A DNA stretch of 23,336 nucleotides from NCBI GenBank assembly GCA_018260755.1, contig JAGTWP010000001.1, positions 19,376 to 42,711 on the forward strand, written 5' to 3'. Numbering within the stretch: the stretch's first letter is position 1; each line of letters begins with the position of its first letter. Shown piece after piece: positions 15,019 through 21,840 of this stretch. Source of the stretch: Candidatus Altarchaeum sp. (GTDB lineage Archaea; Altiarchaeota; Altiarchaeia; Altiarchaeales; Altiarchaeaceae). A model generated the notes under the pieces. That model was not told where the DNA came from, did no database searches, and was given only the letters and a program-made list of their open reading frames with translations. The position numbers were made by a program, and so were the translations under genes.

Positions 15019-15033
15019 GGACTTACGCAGTCC
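15019..15033. repeat. GGACTTACGCA motif inside a small hairpin
   Basis: GGACTTACGCAGTCC can form a 5-bp stem (GGACT/AGTCC) with a TACGC loop. It is the third copy in the window of the motif at 8650 and 8684 and lies in the purD upstream region. Confidence 0.5.
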
Positions 15034-15055
15034 AACACATAAAAAGGTCTTAAAT

Positions 15056-15114
15056 TCATATATTAATGCAGAATTAATGCGATAAAATTATAAACATCTC
15101 TAAAAATATCTAAA
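15056..15114 (+). promoter_or_regulatory. Probable purD promoter region
   Basis: A TATA-like CATATATTA at 15058-15066 lies about 50 bp before the purD ATG, giving a leader of roughly 25 nt. A short direct repeat ATTAATGC follows. No Shine-Dalgarno is present. Confidence 0.3.
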
Positions 15115-16413
15115 ATGCAAAAAATTTTACTAATAGGAAACGGAGCAAGGGAAAACGCCATAGCCGAAAGTGTTGTCAAATTCGGATACGAACTTTATGG
15201 ATTTATGTCTGCAAAAAATCCCGGAATTGTTAAATTGTGCAGAGAATATAAGATAGGAAATATATTGGATGCCGAAAGTGCGGTAAATTTTGCAAAAGGT
15301 CTGAATGCAGATGCGGTAATTATTGGTCCAGAAGCACCGCTTGCAGCAGGAGTTAGCGACAAAATTTTGGAAAACGAAATACCTTGCATTTCTCCGACAA
15401 AATGTCTAGCGCGACTTGAAACAAGTAAGGAATTTGCCAGAAATTTAATGAAAGAATATCATATTAACGCATATCCTAAATTTGAAATTTTTAAAAGCGA
15501 TGAAATTAAAGAGGTGTTTAAATTTATTGATGATTTGCAGGATGTTGCAGTAAAACCAATCGGGCTGACCGGTGGAAAAGGAGTAAAGGTTACTGGAAAG
15601 CAACTGAATAATGCAGAAGAAGCAAAGACGTATGCAGGTGAAATTTTAAAAAAAGACAATGTTGTTTTAATTGAAGAAAAACTTGAAGGTGAGGAATTTA
15701 CCCTGCAGGCATTCTGTGACGGAGAAAATTTAGCACCATGTCCACTGGTTCAGGACCATAAGTCAGCTTATGAAAATGATGTCGGACCAAACACAGGAGG
15801 GATGGGCTCTTATTCTGACAAAAATCTTATGTTGCCTTTTGTTACACGGACAGATTATGAAGATGCGCTTGGAAATTTAAAAAAAGTAATTAATGTATTG
15901 AAAAAGGACTACGGAAAGTATATAGGAATTTTATACGGGCAGTTCATTGCCACAAAAGACGGTGTCAAAGTTATTGAGTTCAATGCACGGTTTGGGGACC
16001 CCGAAGCGCTCAATGTTTTGCCTTTAATTAAGGATAACTGGATTGAAAAAATTTTAGACAAAAAATTAAGTTCAGGGCTGAAATTTGAAAACAAAGCAAC
16101 TGTCTGTAAATATCTGGTTCCTGCGGGCTATCCTGAAAATCCCGTAAAGACGGAAATTTCTGTTGATGAAAGCAAGTTTGGAAATAATTCAAAAATTTAT
16201 TATGCGAACGTTTATGAAGAAAACGGAAAAATTTTCAGCACACATTCAAGGGCGATTGCTCTGCTTGGAATTGCAGAAACAATTGAAGAAGCGGAAAAAA
16301 TCGCTGAAAATTCAACAAAATTTGTTAAGGGAAATTTATATCACAGAAAGGATATCGGGACAAAGGAATTGATAAATAAAAGGATTGAGCATATAAAAAA
16401 GATACGGAAATAA
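15115..16413 (+). CDS. purD: Phosphoribosylamine--glycine ligase (GARS)
   Basis: A 432-residue ATP-grasp ligase joining phosphoribosylamine and glycine in the second step of purine synthesis. Motifs: N-terminal LLIGNGARENAIAE at 5-18, GPEAPLAAG at 71-79, the ATP-binding KPIGLTGGKGVKV at 147-159, DVGPNTGGMGSYS at 222-234 and EFNARFGDPEALN at 288-300. Most homologues have REHA where this protein has RENA, replacing a usually conserved His by Asn. Length is standard for a stand-alone PurD (no fused PurM or PurN). It is a single transcription unit by appearance: a T-rich tract precedes it and 231 bp without a recognised feature follow before the converging gatB. Confidence 0.95.
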   Translation: MQKILLIGNGARENAIAESVVKFGYELYGFMSAKNPGIVKLCREYKIGNILDAESAVNFAKGLNADAVIIGPEAPLAAGVSDKILENEIPCISPTKCLARLETSKEFARNLMKEYHINAYPKFEIFKSDEIKEVFKFIDDLQDVAVKPIGLTGGKGVKVTGKQLNNAEEAKTYAGEILKKDNVVLIEEKLEGEEFTLQAFCDGENLAPCPLVQDHKSAYENDVGPNTGGMGSYSDKNLMLPFVTRTDYEDALGNLKKVINVLKKDYGKYIGILYGQFIATKDGVKVIEFNARFGDPEALNVLPLIKDNWIEKILDKKLSSGLKFENKATVCKYLVPAGYPENPVKTEISVDESKFGNNSKIYYANVYEENGKIFSTHSRAIALLGIAETIEEAEKIAENSTKFVKGNLYHRKDIGTKELINKRIEHIKKIRK

Positions 16414-16644
16414 AGATTGGAAAATAGAAATTTAGAAATTTAAAGTGGTAAGAGCTAAAATTCTGTAAGGTTAAAACACATAAAATTGTTACAAAATATC
16501 ATTACGTCTTTATCAATATCAAAAATTAATTATTAGTAAAGTAGAAAAGAAGAGTTTACAAAGAAAAAATATTTGTTATAAACAAACAAGTTATTTTGCT
16601 ACAATGACATAGTTAAAGATAGTTATCGGTTTATTAAATTTATC

Positions 16645-18123
16645 TTAATTTCCTAATTTTCTATCTAAAATTTCCCTTACTTTTTTATTATCTGCCTTTC
16701 CTTTTGTGTTTCTCATAATTTGCCCAACCAAAAAATTTAAAGATGACTTATTTCCGTTTTTATAATCATCAACTGCCTTTTGATTTTTTGCGAGCACATC
16801 ATTAATAATATTTTTTAACACATCATCATTACTTTCAGTCATTAAATTTTCCTTTTCAACAATGTCGCTTGGTAATTCTCCACTGTCAATAACCATTTCT
16901 AAAATTTTCTTTCCCGTATTTTCAGTAATCTGATTATCCAACAATAACACAAACAAATCCGCCAAAATTTTTTTGTTTAGCTTATTTTTTTCATCATTCC
17001 ACTCTATATCTCTGTAATTAAGCTGCCTGAGCACTTCCCTGCATATCCATGATGATGAAATTTCAGCCATTTTAAAAACGGAGTTTTTGAAATCTCCGAA
17101 GGATAGTGAAGCGATAAATTTGTCATGCGAGACGATTTCTTCAAAAATGTCTGCAAGTTCCTTATTTCGGACAAGAATATCTGCATAATCATCTCTTATA
17201 CTGTATTTGGAAATCAGTCGCTTCTTTCTGCTCTGAGGTGTTTCGGGAAGGACTATTTTTTCTGAAATTTCCTTCAGATAAATCGGCGGAATATCAGGGT
17301 CGGGAAGATATCGGTAATCATCTGCTGTCTCTTTTGTTCTCAACGGAACTGTGAGCATCTGGTTTTCATCATAACCGCGCGTTTCCATCTTTGCTTCGCT
17401 GCCGACACTTTTTAAATTTTTCTGTCTTAAAATTTCATATTTCAGGGCTTTGACCATACCTTTTTGCGAATTTACATTCTTAATTTCTACCCTTGCACCG
17501 CCTTCTATTGAGACATTGACATCTGCACGCATTACACCCCCCACATCCACGGTTCTGTTTGTATATTTTACTAAATTTATCAGTTCCTTTAAAAAATTTC
17601 TCGCTTCTTCGGGAGAATGCATATCTGGAGCACTAACGATTTCCGCAAGAACTGTTCCAGACCTGCTGTAATCAACTCTTCTGTAATTTAAATCATATTT
17701 TCCAGGATCCTCTTCAATATGAACTTCCCAAATCCCAACATTATTTAAATTTCCATCAACACCTATCGGCTCCGATGTTCTCTGGTAACCGCTTGGAAGG
17801 TCCGGATAATTATAGTGTTTTCTCTTTACAAATATTTTTTCATTTATTTTGCAGTTCAGGAGTTTTGCAAGCATAACAACGGACTTTAATCCTTCTGAAT
17901 TGATCGGATACGGTTTAATCCCAGGCATTCCCGTGCAAACCGGACAGATATTTACATTTGGTTCTGAAATTTCATAGTAATTTGTCGGACAATCACAGAA
18001 TAATTTTTCTTTTGTTTTTATCGGAATGTGAATTTCAAGCCCGATTTTTACATCATATATTTTACCTTCTTCTTTCTTTGTTCCTGTCTCTATATTTCCT
18101 GATGGAGATAATGTCTGATTCAT
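16645..18123 (-). CDS. gatB: Aspartyl/glutamyl-tRNA amidotransferase subunit B
   Basis: A 492-residue subunit of the GatCAB amidotransferase that phosphorylates and amidates Glu-tRNA(Gln) or Asp-tRNA(Asn). The cradle domain shows DVKIGLEIHIPIKTKEKLFC at 24-43, a zinc site built from CDC (43-45) and CPVC (60-63), DLPSGYQ at 108-114, VDYSRSGTVLAEIVS at 150-164, GVMRADVNVSI at 196-206 and DDYRYLPDPDIPP at 268-280. The C-terminal YqeY-like domain ends in NFLVGQIMRNTKGKADNKKVRE. Residues about 335-351 form an extra segment between KELADIFEEIV and the conserved Trp359; it coincides with a repeat module and looks inserted. The gene follows rpl10 on the same strand; gatA and gatC are not in the window. 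Confidence 0.96.
   Translation of the reverse strand: MNQTLSPSGNIETGTKKEEGKIYDVKIGLEIHIPIKTKEKLFCDCPTNYYEISEPNVNICPVCTGMPGIKPYPINSEGLKSVVMLAKLLNCKINEKIFVKRKHYNYPDLPSGYQRTSEPIGVDGNLNNVGIWEVHIEEDPGKYDLNYRRVDYSRSGTVLAEIVSAPDMHSPEEARNFLKELINLVKYTNRTVDVGGVMRADVNVSIEGGARVEIKNVNSQKGMVKALKYEILRQKNLKSVGSEAKMETRGYDENQMLTVPLRTKETADDYRYLPDPDIPPIYLKEISEKIVLPETPQSRKKRLISKYSIRDDYADILVRNKELADIFEEIVSHDKFIASLSFGDFKNSVFKMAEISSSWICREVLRQLNYRDIEWNDEKNKLNKKILADLFVLLLDNQITENTGKKILEMVIDSGELPSDIVEKENLMTESNDDVLKNIINDVLAKNQKAVDDYKNGNKSSLNFLVGQIMRNTKGKADNKKVREILDRKLGN
17071..17121 (-). repeat. Two-hairpin repeat module inserted in frame in gatB
   Basis: On the plus strand a perfect hairpin AAAAAC-GGA-GTTTTT (17074-17088) is followed by AAATCTCCGAAGGATAGTGA and then AGCGATAAATTT (17090-17121). 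The second part matches the dispersed family at 8963-8990, 12681-12713 and 18189-18217. The 51 bp encode residues 335-351 of GatB (KFIASLSFGDFKNSVFK), a stretch that bacterial GatB proteins lack, as far as remembered. Confidence 0.6.
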
Positions 18124-18184
18124 TTTTCAAAAAGAATAAAATTTCAAACCTTCCTTTCGGTGCAATTTTCAAATTCGTAGAGGA

Positions 18185-18230
18185 TTTAAAAATCTCCGAA
18201 CGAAGTGAGGTGACTTTTCCTGTGGAAAAG
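18185..18230. repeat. Hairpin repeat module between rpl10 and gatB
   Basis: AAAAATCTCCGAACGAAGTG, then AGGTGACTTTT (18189-18218), belongs to the CTCCGA...GAGGTGA family. It is directly followed by a perfect hairpin CTTTTCC-TGT-GGAAAAG at 18214-18230. It lies in the 139-bp gap between the shortened rpl10 and gatB. On the transcribed strand the module ends in GGAGATTTTT, so it could also act as a terminator or processing site. Confidence 0.65.
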
Positions 18231-18262
18231 GTGCTGTTTGATTCATTTGCTCAAAACGAGTA

Positions 18263-19090
18263 TTACTCCTTCACATTACTTTTCAATGCCGATGCGTATC
18301 TACCTGCTTTTGCAATCAAATCATTTACCGTTTCTTTTGTGGGAATTCCTCTTTCTATTGCTAAATTTTTTGTATTAAAGAAGGCATTTACAATTAAGTT
18401 ATTTACAGTATATTTATTGCAGATTCCCTTTGCGATTGCCAGACCAATTGCCGTTTGATGTGCGGATATAATTTTATTTTTGCATGCATCAGTATCAATA
18501 TTTAAAATTTCCGGCGAAAATATTGTTCCGTTCTGATATCCTGCTTTTATTCTTAACCATAGCTCTATCGGGGTTATTCCGAGTTTTCCCAGTATTTGTG
18601 AAACAGCAGCGGGAACTCTATCTCCTTTCTTTACTATTACACCGTCTTCTCTGATTTCAACCTTTCCTTTTTTTATTGCCGCTTTTATTCCGTATTTCTG
18701 CATTTCTGCAACCATTGGCCCTGGAGAAAATGGTGTCGGACCTGCTTTTATAACAATGTCTTCTTTTGATATGGAATTTGGTTTCGGAGGAGAGTATGTC
18801 TTAATTTGTGCTATTTTTTTATACATCTTAAAAGGATTTTCATTTGAAAATATTAAAGCAGTATTTCCGATAAGATAATTTGTCATTTGCGGGTTATTTG
18901 CATTTTCAAATGCCTTTTTTGCTAATGTGTTTTTTACAACATAAATTTCTCCGAATTCCTTTGTTGCTTTCCTGATATTATGAAAATTTGCCGAAGGTAA
19001 ACCCAGAAAGTCGCCAAGTATAATTGTTTTGGAATTCCTTATTTTTGTTGTTAAATTTTCAACGATTTTTATTTTTGCCTGTTTGACCAT
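18263..19090 (-). CDS. rpl10: Large-subunit ribosomal protein L10 (uL10, P0), C-terminally shortened
   Basis: A 275-residue stalk-base protein that binds 23S rRNA and carries the L12 dimers. The rRNA-binding half is clear: VKQAKIKIVENL at the start, SKTIILGDFLGLP, NTLAKKAFENANN, and the archaeal insertion domain with AGPTPFSPGPMVAEMQKYGI and VKKGDRVPAAVSQILGKLGI. Two alpha-helical spine segments typical for L12 binding follow, ending TKETVNDLIAKAGRYASAL. The protein then stops at KSNVKE. Archaeal P0 proteins normally continue with a charged linker and a conserved GLGALFG-like end, absent here, leaving it roughly 50-70 residues short. The expected downstream rpl12 is also missing; a repeat module and gatB follow. 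Rpl1 lies 43 bp upstream. Confidence 0.9.
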   Translation of the reverse strand: MVKQAKIKIVENLTTKIRNSKTIILGDFLGLPSANFHNIRKATKEFGEIYVVKNTLAKKAFENANNPQMTNYLIGNTALIFSNENPFKMYKKIAQIKTYSPPKPNSISKEDIVIKAGPTPFSPGPMVAEMQKYGIKAAIKKGKVEIREDGVIVKKGDRVPAAVSQILGKLGITPIELWLRIKAGYQNGTIFSPEILNIDTDACKNKIISAHQTAIGLAIAKGICNKYTVNNLIVNAFFNTKNLAIERGIPTKETVNDLIAKAGRYASALKSNVKE

Positions 19091-19133
19091 TTTTAATCTT
19101 GCTTTGATAGTAATTAGATTTTAATTAAATTTT

Positions 19134-19781
19134 TTATTGTATTCTTACCGGCTGACCCATTGTTGTTTTAAGATAAATTGCAGCAATTTTTTTCTTATCT
19201 GCTTTTTCGGCAATTCCTTCCATCAGGGCATTATAATTTGCTATTAAATCATCTACAGGCATTTTTTCATTCCCTATTTTTGCATAAAGAACATTGTTTT
19301 TCTTTGAAGTAATTTTAATGCTCTTTTTTAGTCGTTCAAATATGGGTGCGAGCGGTGCATTCGGGGGCATAATTTGCGGAATCTTTCCTCTTGGTCCTAA
19401 TATTGTTCCCCATGTTTTTCCGATTAATCCCATTAAATCCTGCTGAGACATAAAAAATGCACATTCATTTGCAATTTTTCTTATTTTTCTTTTTGAATTC
19501 TTTAAGCTGTTGATATCATCCTTCCCAAAGACATTGTCAGTAATCTTTTTTGCCTCAATAAATCTATCCCCGTCTGCAAATATTCCTATCTTCTGCTCTC
19601 TTCCGATACCTTTTGGAAGTACTACTGTCAAATCAATTTTATTCTCGGGTTTTTTAAAGTCAATATCCTTAAATTTCAACGCCACATCTACACTTTGAAC
19701 AAATTTTTTCTTAGGTGACTTTTCAATCATCTCTTTAAATTTTTCCTCAACCTTTACTGTCTTCTTTTCTTTTTCAACCAT
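19134..19781 (-). CDS. rpl1: Large-subunit ribosomal protein L1 (uL1)
   Basis: A 215-residue L1-stalk protein. It shows SVDVALKFKDIDFKKPENKI, LTVVLPKGIGREQKIGIFA, the conserved LMGLIGKTWGTILGPRGKIP segment (rRNA-binding domain core), MPPNAPLAPI, and the C-terminal YLKTTMGQPVRIQ. Length is normal for archaea. In Methanococcus, L1 represses its own operon by binding an mRNA mimic of its rRNA site; whether such a site exists here could not be checked by eye. rpl10 follows after 43 bp as in the usual archaeal L1-L10-L12 order, but rpl11 is not upstream. The divergent neighbour is a surface lipoprotein gene. Confidence 0.95.
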   Translation of the reverse strand: MVEKEKKTVKVEEKFKEMIEKSPKKKFVQSVDVALKFKDIDFKKPENKIDLTVVLPKGIGREQKIGIFADGDRFIEAKKITDNVFGKDDINSLKNSKRKIRKIANECAFFMSQQDLMGLIGKTWGTILGPRGKIPQIMPPNAPLAPIFERLKKSIKITSKKNNVLYAKIGNEKMPVDDLIANYNALMEGIAEKADKKKIAAIYLKTTMGQPVRIQ

Positions 19782-19881
19782 CTTAATAAATTTATTAATA
19801 AACTTTATAGTAATTAGGAGTGAAAATTAAAAACTTAATATTATTTTGTTAAATTTATTTTTAAATTCATTTTATTAATAT

Positions 19882-19936
19882 ATTGGAATTCCAATTAAAA
19901 AAGATAAAAGATAAAAGATAAAAGATAAAAGATAAA
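19882..19936. promoter_or_regulatory. Palindrome and 7-bp tandem repeat upstream of the lipoprotein gene
   Basis: A perfect 14-bp palindrome ATTGGAATTCCAAT lies at 19882-19895, followed by nearly five copies of GATAAAA (19903-19936) reaching to within 8 bp of the ATG at 19944. The palindrome could be an operator for either divergent gene. The repeat replaces the usual leader and could vary in length by slippage. Functions are inferred only from position. Confidence 0.4.
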
Positions 19937-19943
19937 TTTCAGA

Positions 19944-21092
19944 ATGAAGAAAGAAAAATCTGTGCTGCGTGTATCAATATCTCCACTACTTGTATTAATA
20001 CTTACAATTGTAATTGCAATAAGCGGATGTATTGAAAATACAAATATAAATAATTCTGCCCATTCAAATAGCCAACATTCAAATAGTCATCTGAATATTA
20101 CAGATGATTCAGACAACACCTCGCTGGGTAATTCTTCTGACAATACGACAGACAATACTACTGATTATAAGACAGACCGTTCTTCTGACAATACGACAGA
20201 TAATGCTACGGACCATAAGACAGACCGTAAGAATAATGTGAATATCACTATAAAAAAGAGCACGGATAATGCCACAACGGGAGAGGATGAGTACAATGTT
20301 ATTGTTGTTATTACCCTAAGCAATGTTTCATTGTTAAAAATTTCATTGTTAAAAATTTCAGTCAAAAATATTGAAACGGACAATAAAATTTACGGATGGA
20401 AGGAACTAAATAAATCCATTAATCAAACGGATAACCAAAGCACGCATTCGGGAAATTTACCTGCTGGAAAATATGTTCAAATCAGAATTATGTTCAATGA
20501 ATCCGTATTTGAAATTCCCATTGATTTTTCACTTAATAAAACAGATAAAATTTATATGAATTTAGATATGAGCACAGAGACAAACAAAGCGAATAATACA
20601 ACAAATAGTACGATAGTAATAAATGCCACGGTTTATAAAAATTTAAATTTAACGATGAGTAAAATTTTTAGGTTTGAAATAAGAACAAACAGCGGGAGAA
20701 ACAAAACGGAAATTTCAGATTGTAAGGCAAAATGTGAAACAATGTGCAATAATAGTGCAGAAGAAAAATGCAATGTGAATAATGCCGATATTAATGAAAA
20801 ATGTGCGAGCGGATGCGAGCAAAATTTATATTCGGCCGACTCAACTCAAAAATGCCAAAAGGAAATAAACGAAAGATGCAAAATAAAATGTGAATCGGGA
20901 GACATAGATACAGAGAATCAGACACAATGCAATTTTCAGTGTAAAATGAATTCCTTGCAACCGTGTATGGAAAAATATGTCGCAGATGAACGAAATATTT
21001 GTATATCTCAATGCAGAGCAAATGCATCTTCACAGTGTTCAAATCCAAATTTTGAATGCTATAACAAATGTTTAAATGAATGCAAAGAATGA
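19944..21092 (+). CDS. Putative surface lipoprotein with N-glycosylation-rich linker and cysteine-rich C-terminal domain
   Basis: A 382-residue protein not assignable to a named protein. It starts with a lysine-rich N-terminus and hydrophobic segment ending in a lipobox AISGC (Cys29), so it is probably anchored by lipid on the outer face. Residues 30-100 are low-complexity Asn/Ser/Thr/Asp and include two tandem 16-residue repeats (64-79, 80-95). The middle part (about 100-255) looks beta-rich; its NLPAGKYVQIRI stretch resembles the archaeal lipoprotein domain DUF4382, a tentative match. About two dozen N-x-S/T sequons are present. The last ~120 residues hold 18 cysteines, many as CxxxC pairs (CKAKC, CASGC, CKIKC, CNFQC, CISQC, CYNKC), suggesting a disulfide-knotted or metal-binding domain. 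Two tiny membrane-protein genes follow. Confidence 0.8.
   Translation: MKKEKSVLRVSISPLLVLILTIVIAISGCIENTNINNSAHSNSQHSNSHLNITDDSDNTSLGNSSDNTTDNTTDYKTDRSSDNTTDNATDHKTDRKNNVNITIKKSTDNATTGEDEYNVIVVITLSNVSLLKISLLKISVKNIETDNKIYGWKELNKSINQTDNQSTHSGNLPAGKYVQIRIMFNESVFEIPIDFSLNKTDKIYMNLDMSTETNKANNTTNSTIVINATVYKNLNLTMSKIFRFEIRTNSGRNKTEISDCKAKCETMCNNSAEEKCNVNNADINEKCASGCEQNLYSADSTQKCQKEINERCKIKCESGDIDTENQTQCNFQCKMNSLQPCMEKYVADERNICISQCRANASSQCSNPNFECYNKCLNECKE
20133..20228 (+). repeat. 48-bp in-frame tandem repeat in the lipoprotein gene
   Basis: Two copies encode SSDNTTDNTTDYKTDR and SSDNTTDNATDHKTDR. A smaller duplication nearby (20331-20360) repeats the SLLKI peptide. Such repeats suggest a length-variable, glycosylated surface linker. 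Confidence 0.85.
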
Positions 21093-21136
21093 ATAAAAAT
21101 ATTTATTTTCGTATTTTTAATTTAAATATTTATAAC

Positions 21137-21218
21137 AAAAAAGTAATTTATTTACAATAAAAAAGTAATTTATTTACAATAAAAAAGTAATTTATTTATA
21201 ACAAAAAAGTAATTACAT
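21137..21218. repeat. 22-bp tandem repeat, four copies
   Basis: Units starting AAAAAAGTAATTTATTT begin at 21137, 21159, 21181 and 21203; the last is cut short after AAAAAAGTAATTACAT, and the unit ends alternate between ACAAT and ATAAC. It fills the gap between the cysteine-rich lipoprotein and the first small membrane-protein gene. Confidence 0.85.
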
Positions 21219-21258
21219 ATAAACAAAATTTATATAAACAAAATTTAAAAAATTTAAA

Positions 21259-21429
21259 ATGAGTGTTCATTTAAGCAAAAAGGATAAAGTTGTAGTTGTA
21301 TTGATATCACTTTTGTTGATTGCATTTATGGCAATGATGGCAATTTTTGCATCGTGTAATTTTTTTGAACATTTTGCCATAGATAAATGTGCAGTCGGAT
21401 GCTTATTTAAGGATTTGGCATCCTGTTAA
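21259..21429 (+). CDS. Small cysteine-containing membrane protein or mini-lipoprotein
   Basis: A 56-residue reading frame with a start context (TTTAAAATG) like that of its neighbours. It has a basic N-terminus (SKKDK), a hydrophobic segment at 11-32 and then FASC with Cys33, which resembles a lipobox. If cleaved there, the mature peptide would be 24 residues containing CAVGC (a CxxxC pair, Cys44 and Cys48) and a terminal Cys56. The CxxxC spacing echoes the preceding lipoprotein's cysteine-rich domain. It could equally be a single-pass membrane protein. No family is recognised. Support comes from the signal-like composition and position, not from homology. Confidence 0.55.
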   Translation: MSVHLSKKDKVVVVLISLLLIAFMAMMAIFASCNFFEHFAIDKCAVGCLFKDLASC

Positions 21430-21488
21430 AATAGAAATAATAAAATTTAACAAAAAAATAACAAAAAACTAAAAATATATAATTTAAA

Positions 21489-21617
21489 ATGCCGCAAATA
21501 TTTAGTCCGATAGATATGAAAATTGCATTGGTTTTTAGTGCAATTGTCCTGATTTTTCTGATTATCGGGGCAATTATCTGGGGGATGCATCCGCCTGTTG
21601 TTGGTGTAGGAGAGTAG
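21489..21617 (+). CDS. Small single-pass membrane protein, possibly Sec61-beta-like
   Basis: A 42-residue frame starting at ATG in the same TTTAAAATG context, 59 bp after the previous small gene. A hydrophobic helix spans about 12-31, followed by WGMHPPVVGVGE. The stretch FSPIDMKIALVFSAIV vaguely recalls the SPK-plus-helix end of archaeal Sec61-beta (SecG), and a Pro-rich end is compatible, but the usual cytosolic N-terminal part is missing, so this is a weak suggestion. No family is firmly recognised. Confidence 0.45.
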   Translation: MPQIFSPIDMKIALVFSAIVLIFLIIGAIIWGMHPPVVGVGE

Positions 21618-21680
21618 GAGTAAAAAAGAATAAAGGAGGAAAAAACATAAATAATAAATAAATCCATACATTATTTAGAT

Positions 21681-21755
21681 ATTCAAAAGAGTAATTGTTT
21701 ATATTGCCTCCCGAGTAATAGTTATAATGTTTACTCAAGGTTTACTCTTTGAATT
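21681..21755. other. Nested stem-loop between the small membrane protein and trkH
   Basis: ATTCAAAAGAGTAA (21681-21694) pairs with TTACTCTTTGAATT (21742-21755) apart from one bulged A. Between them GAGTAA (21713-21718) pairs with TTACTC (21731-21736). It may end transcripts from either side or be a small mobile-element relic. The stretch 21618-21680 holds AAAGGAGG at 21634-21641 with no start codon at a useful distance. Confidence 0.5.
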
Positions 21756-21840
21756 AAATAGAGTTAAATTTTTCTAATAATTTAAGAATAAAAACCAGAT
21801 AAATTTAATGAGATAAACTTTTATGTCCCAAATTTATTTT

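Noticed and set aside
18124-18246. Possible duplicated gatB start: ATGAATCA followed by a similar MNQT codon series at 18246 and 18123
   Set aside because: Only about 11 of the first bases match well and the upstream copy soon meets a stop; likely coincidence or too short to support a duplication.
17958-18458. 166-codon plus-strand frame across the gatB-rpl10 junction
   Set aside because: It runs antisense to the ends of two well-supported genes and through a repeat module; composition is a leucine/phenylalanine-rich antisense shadow.
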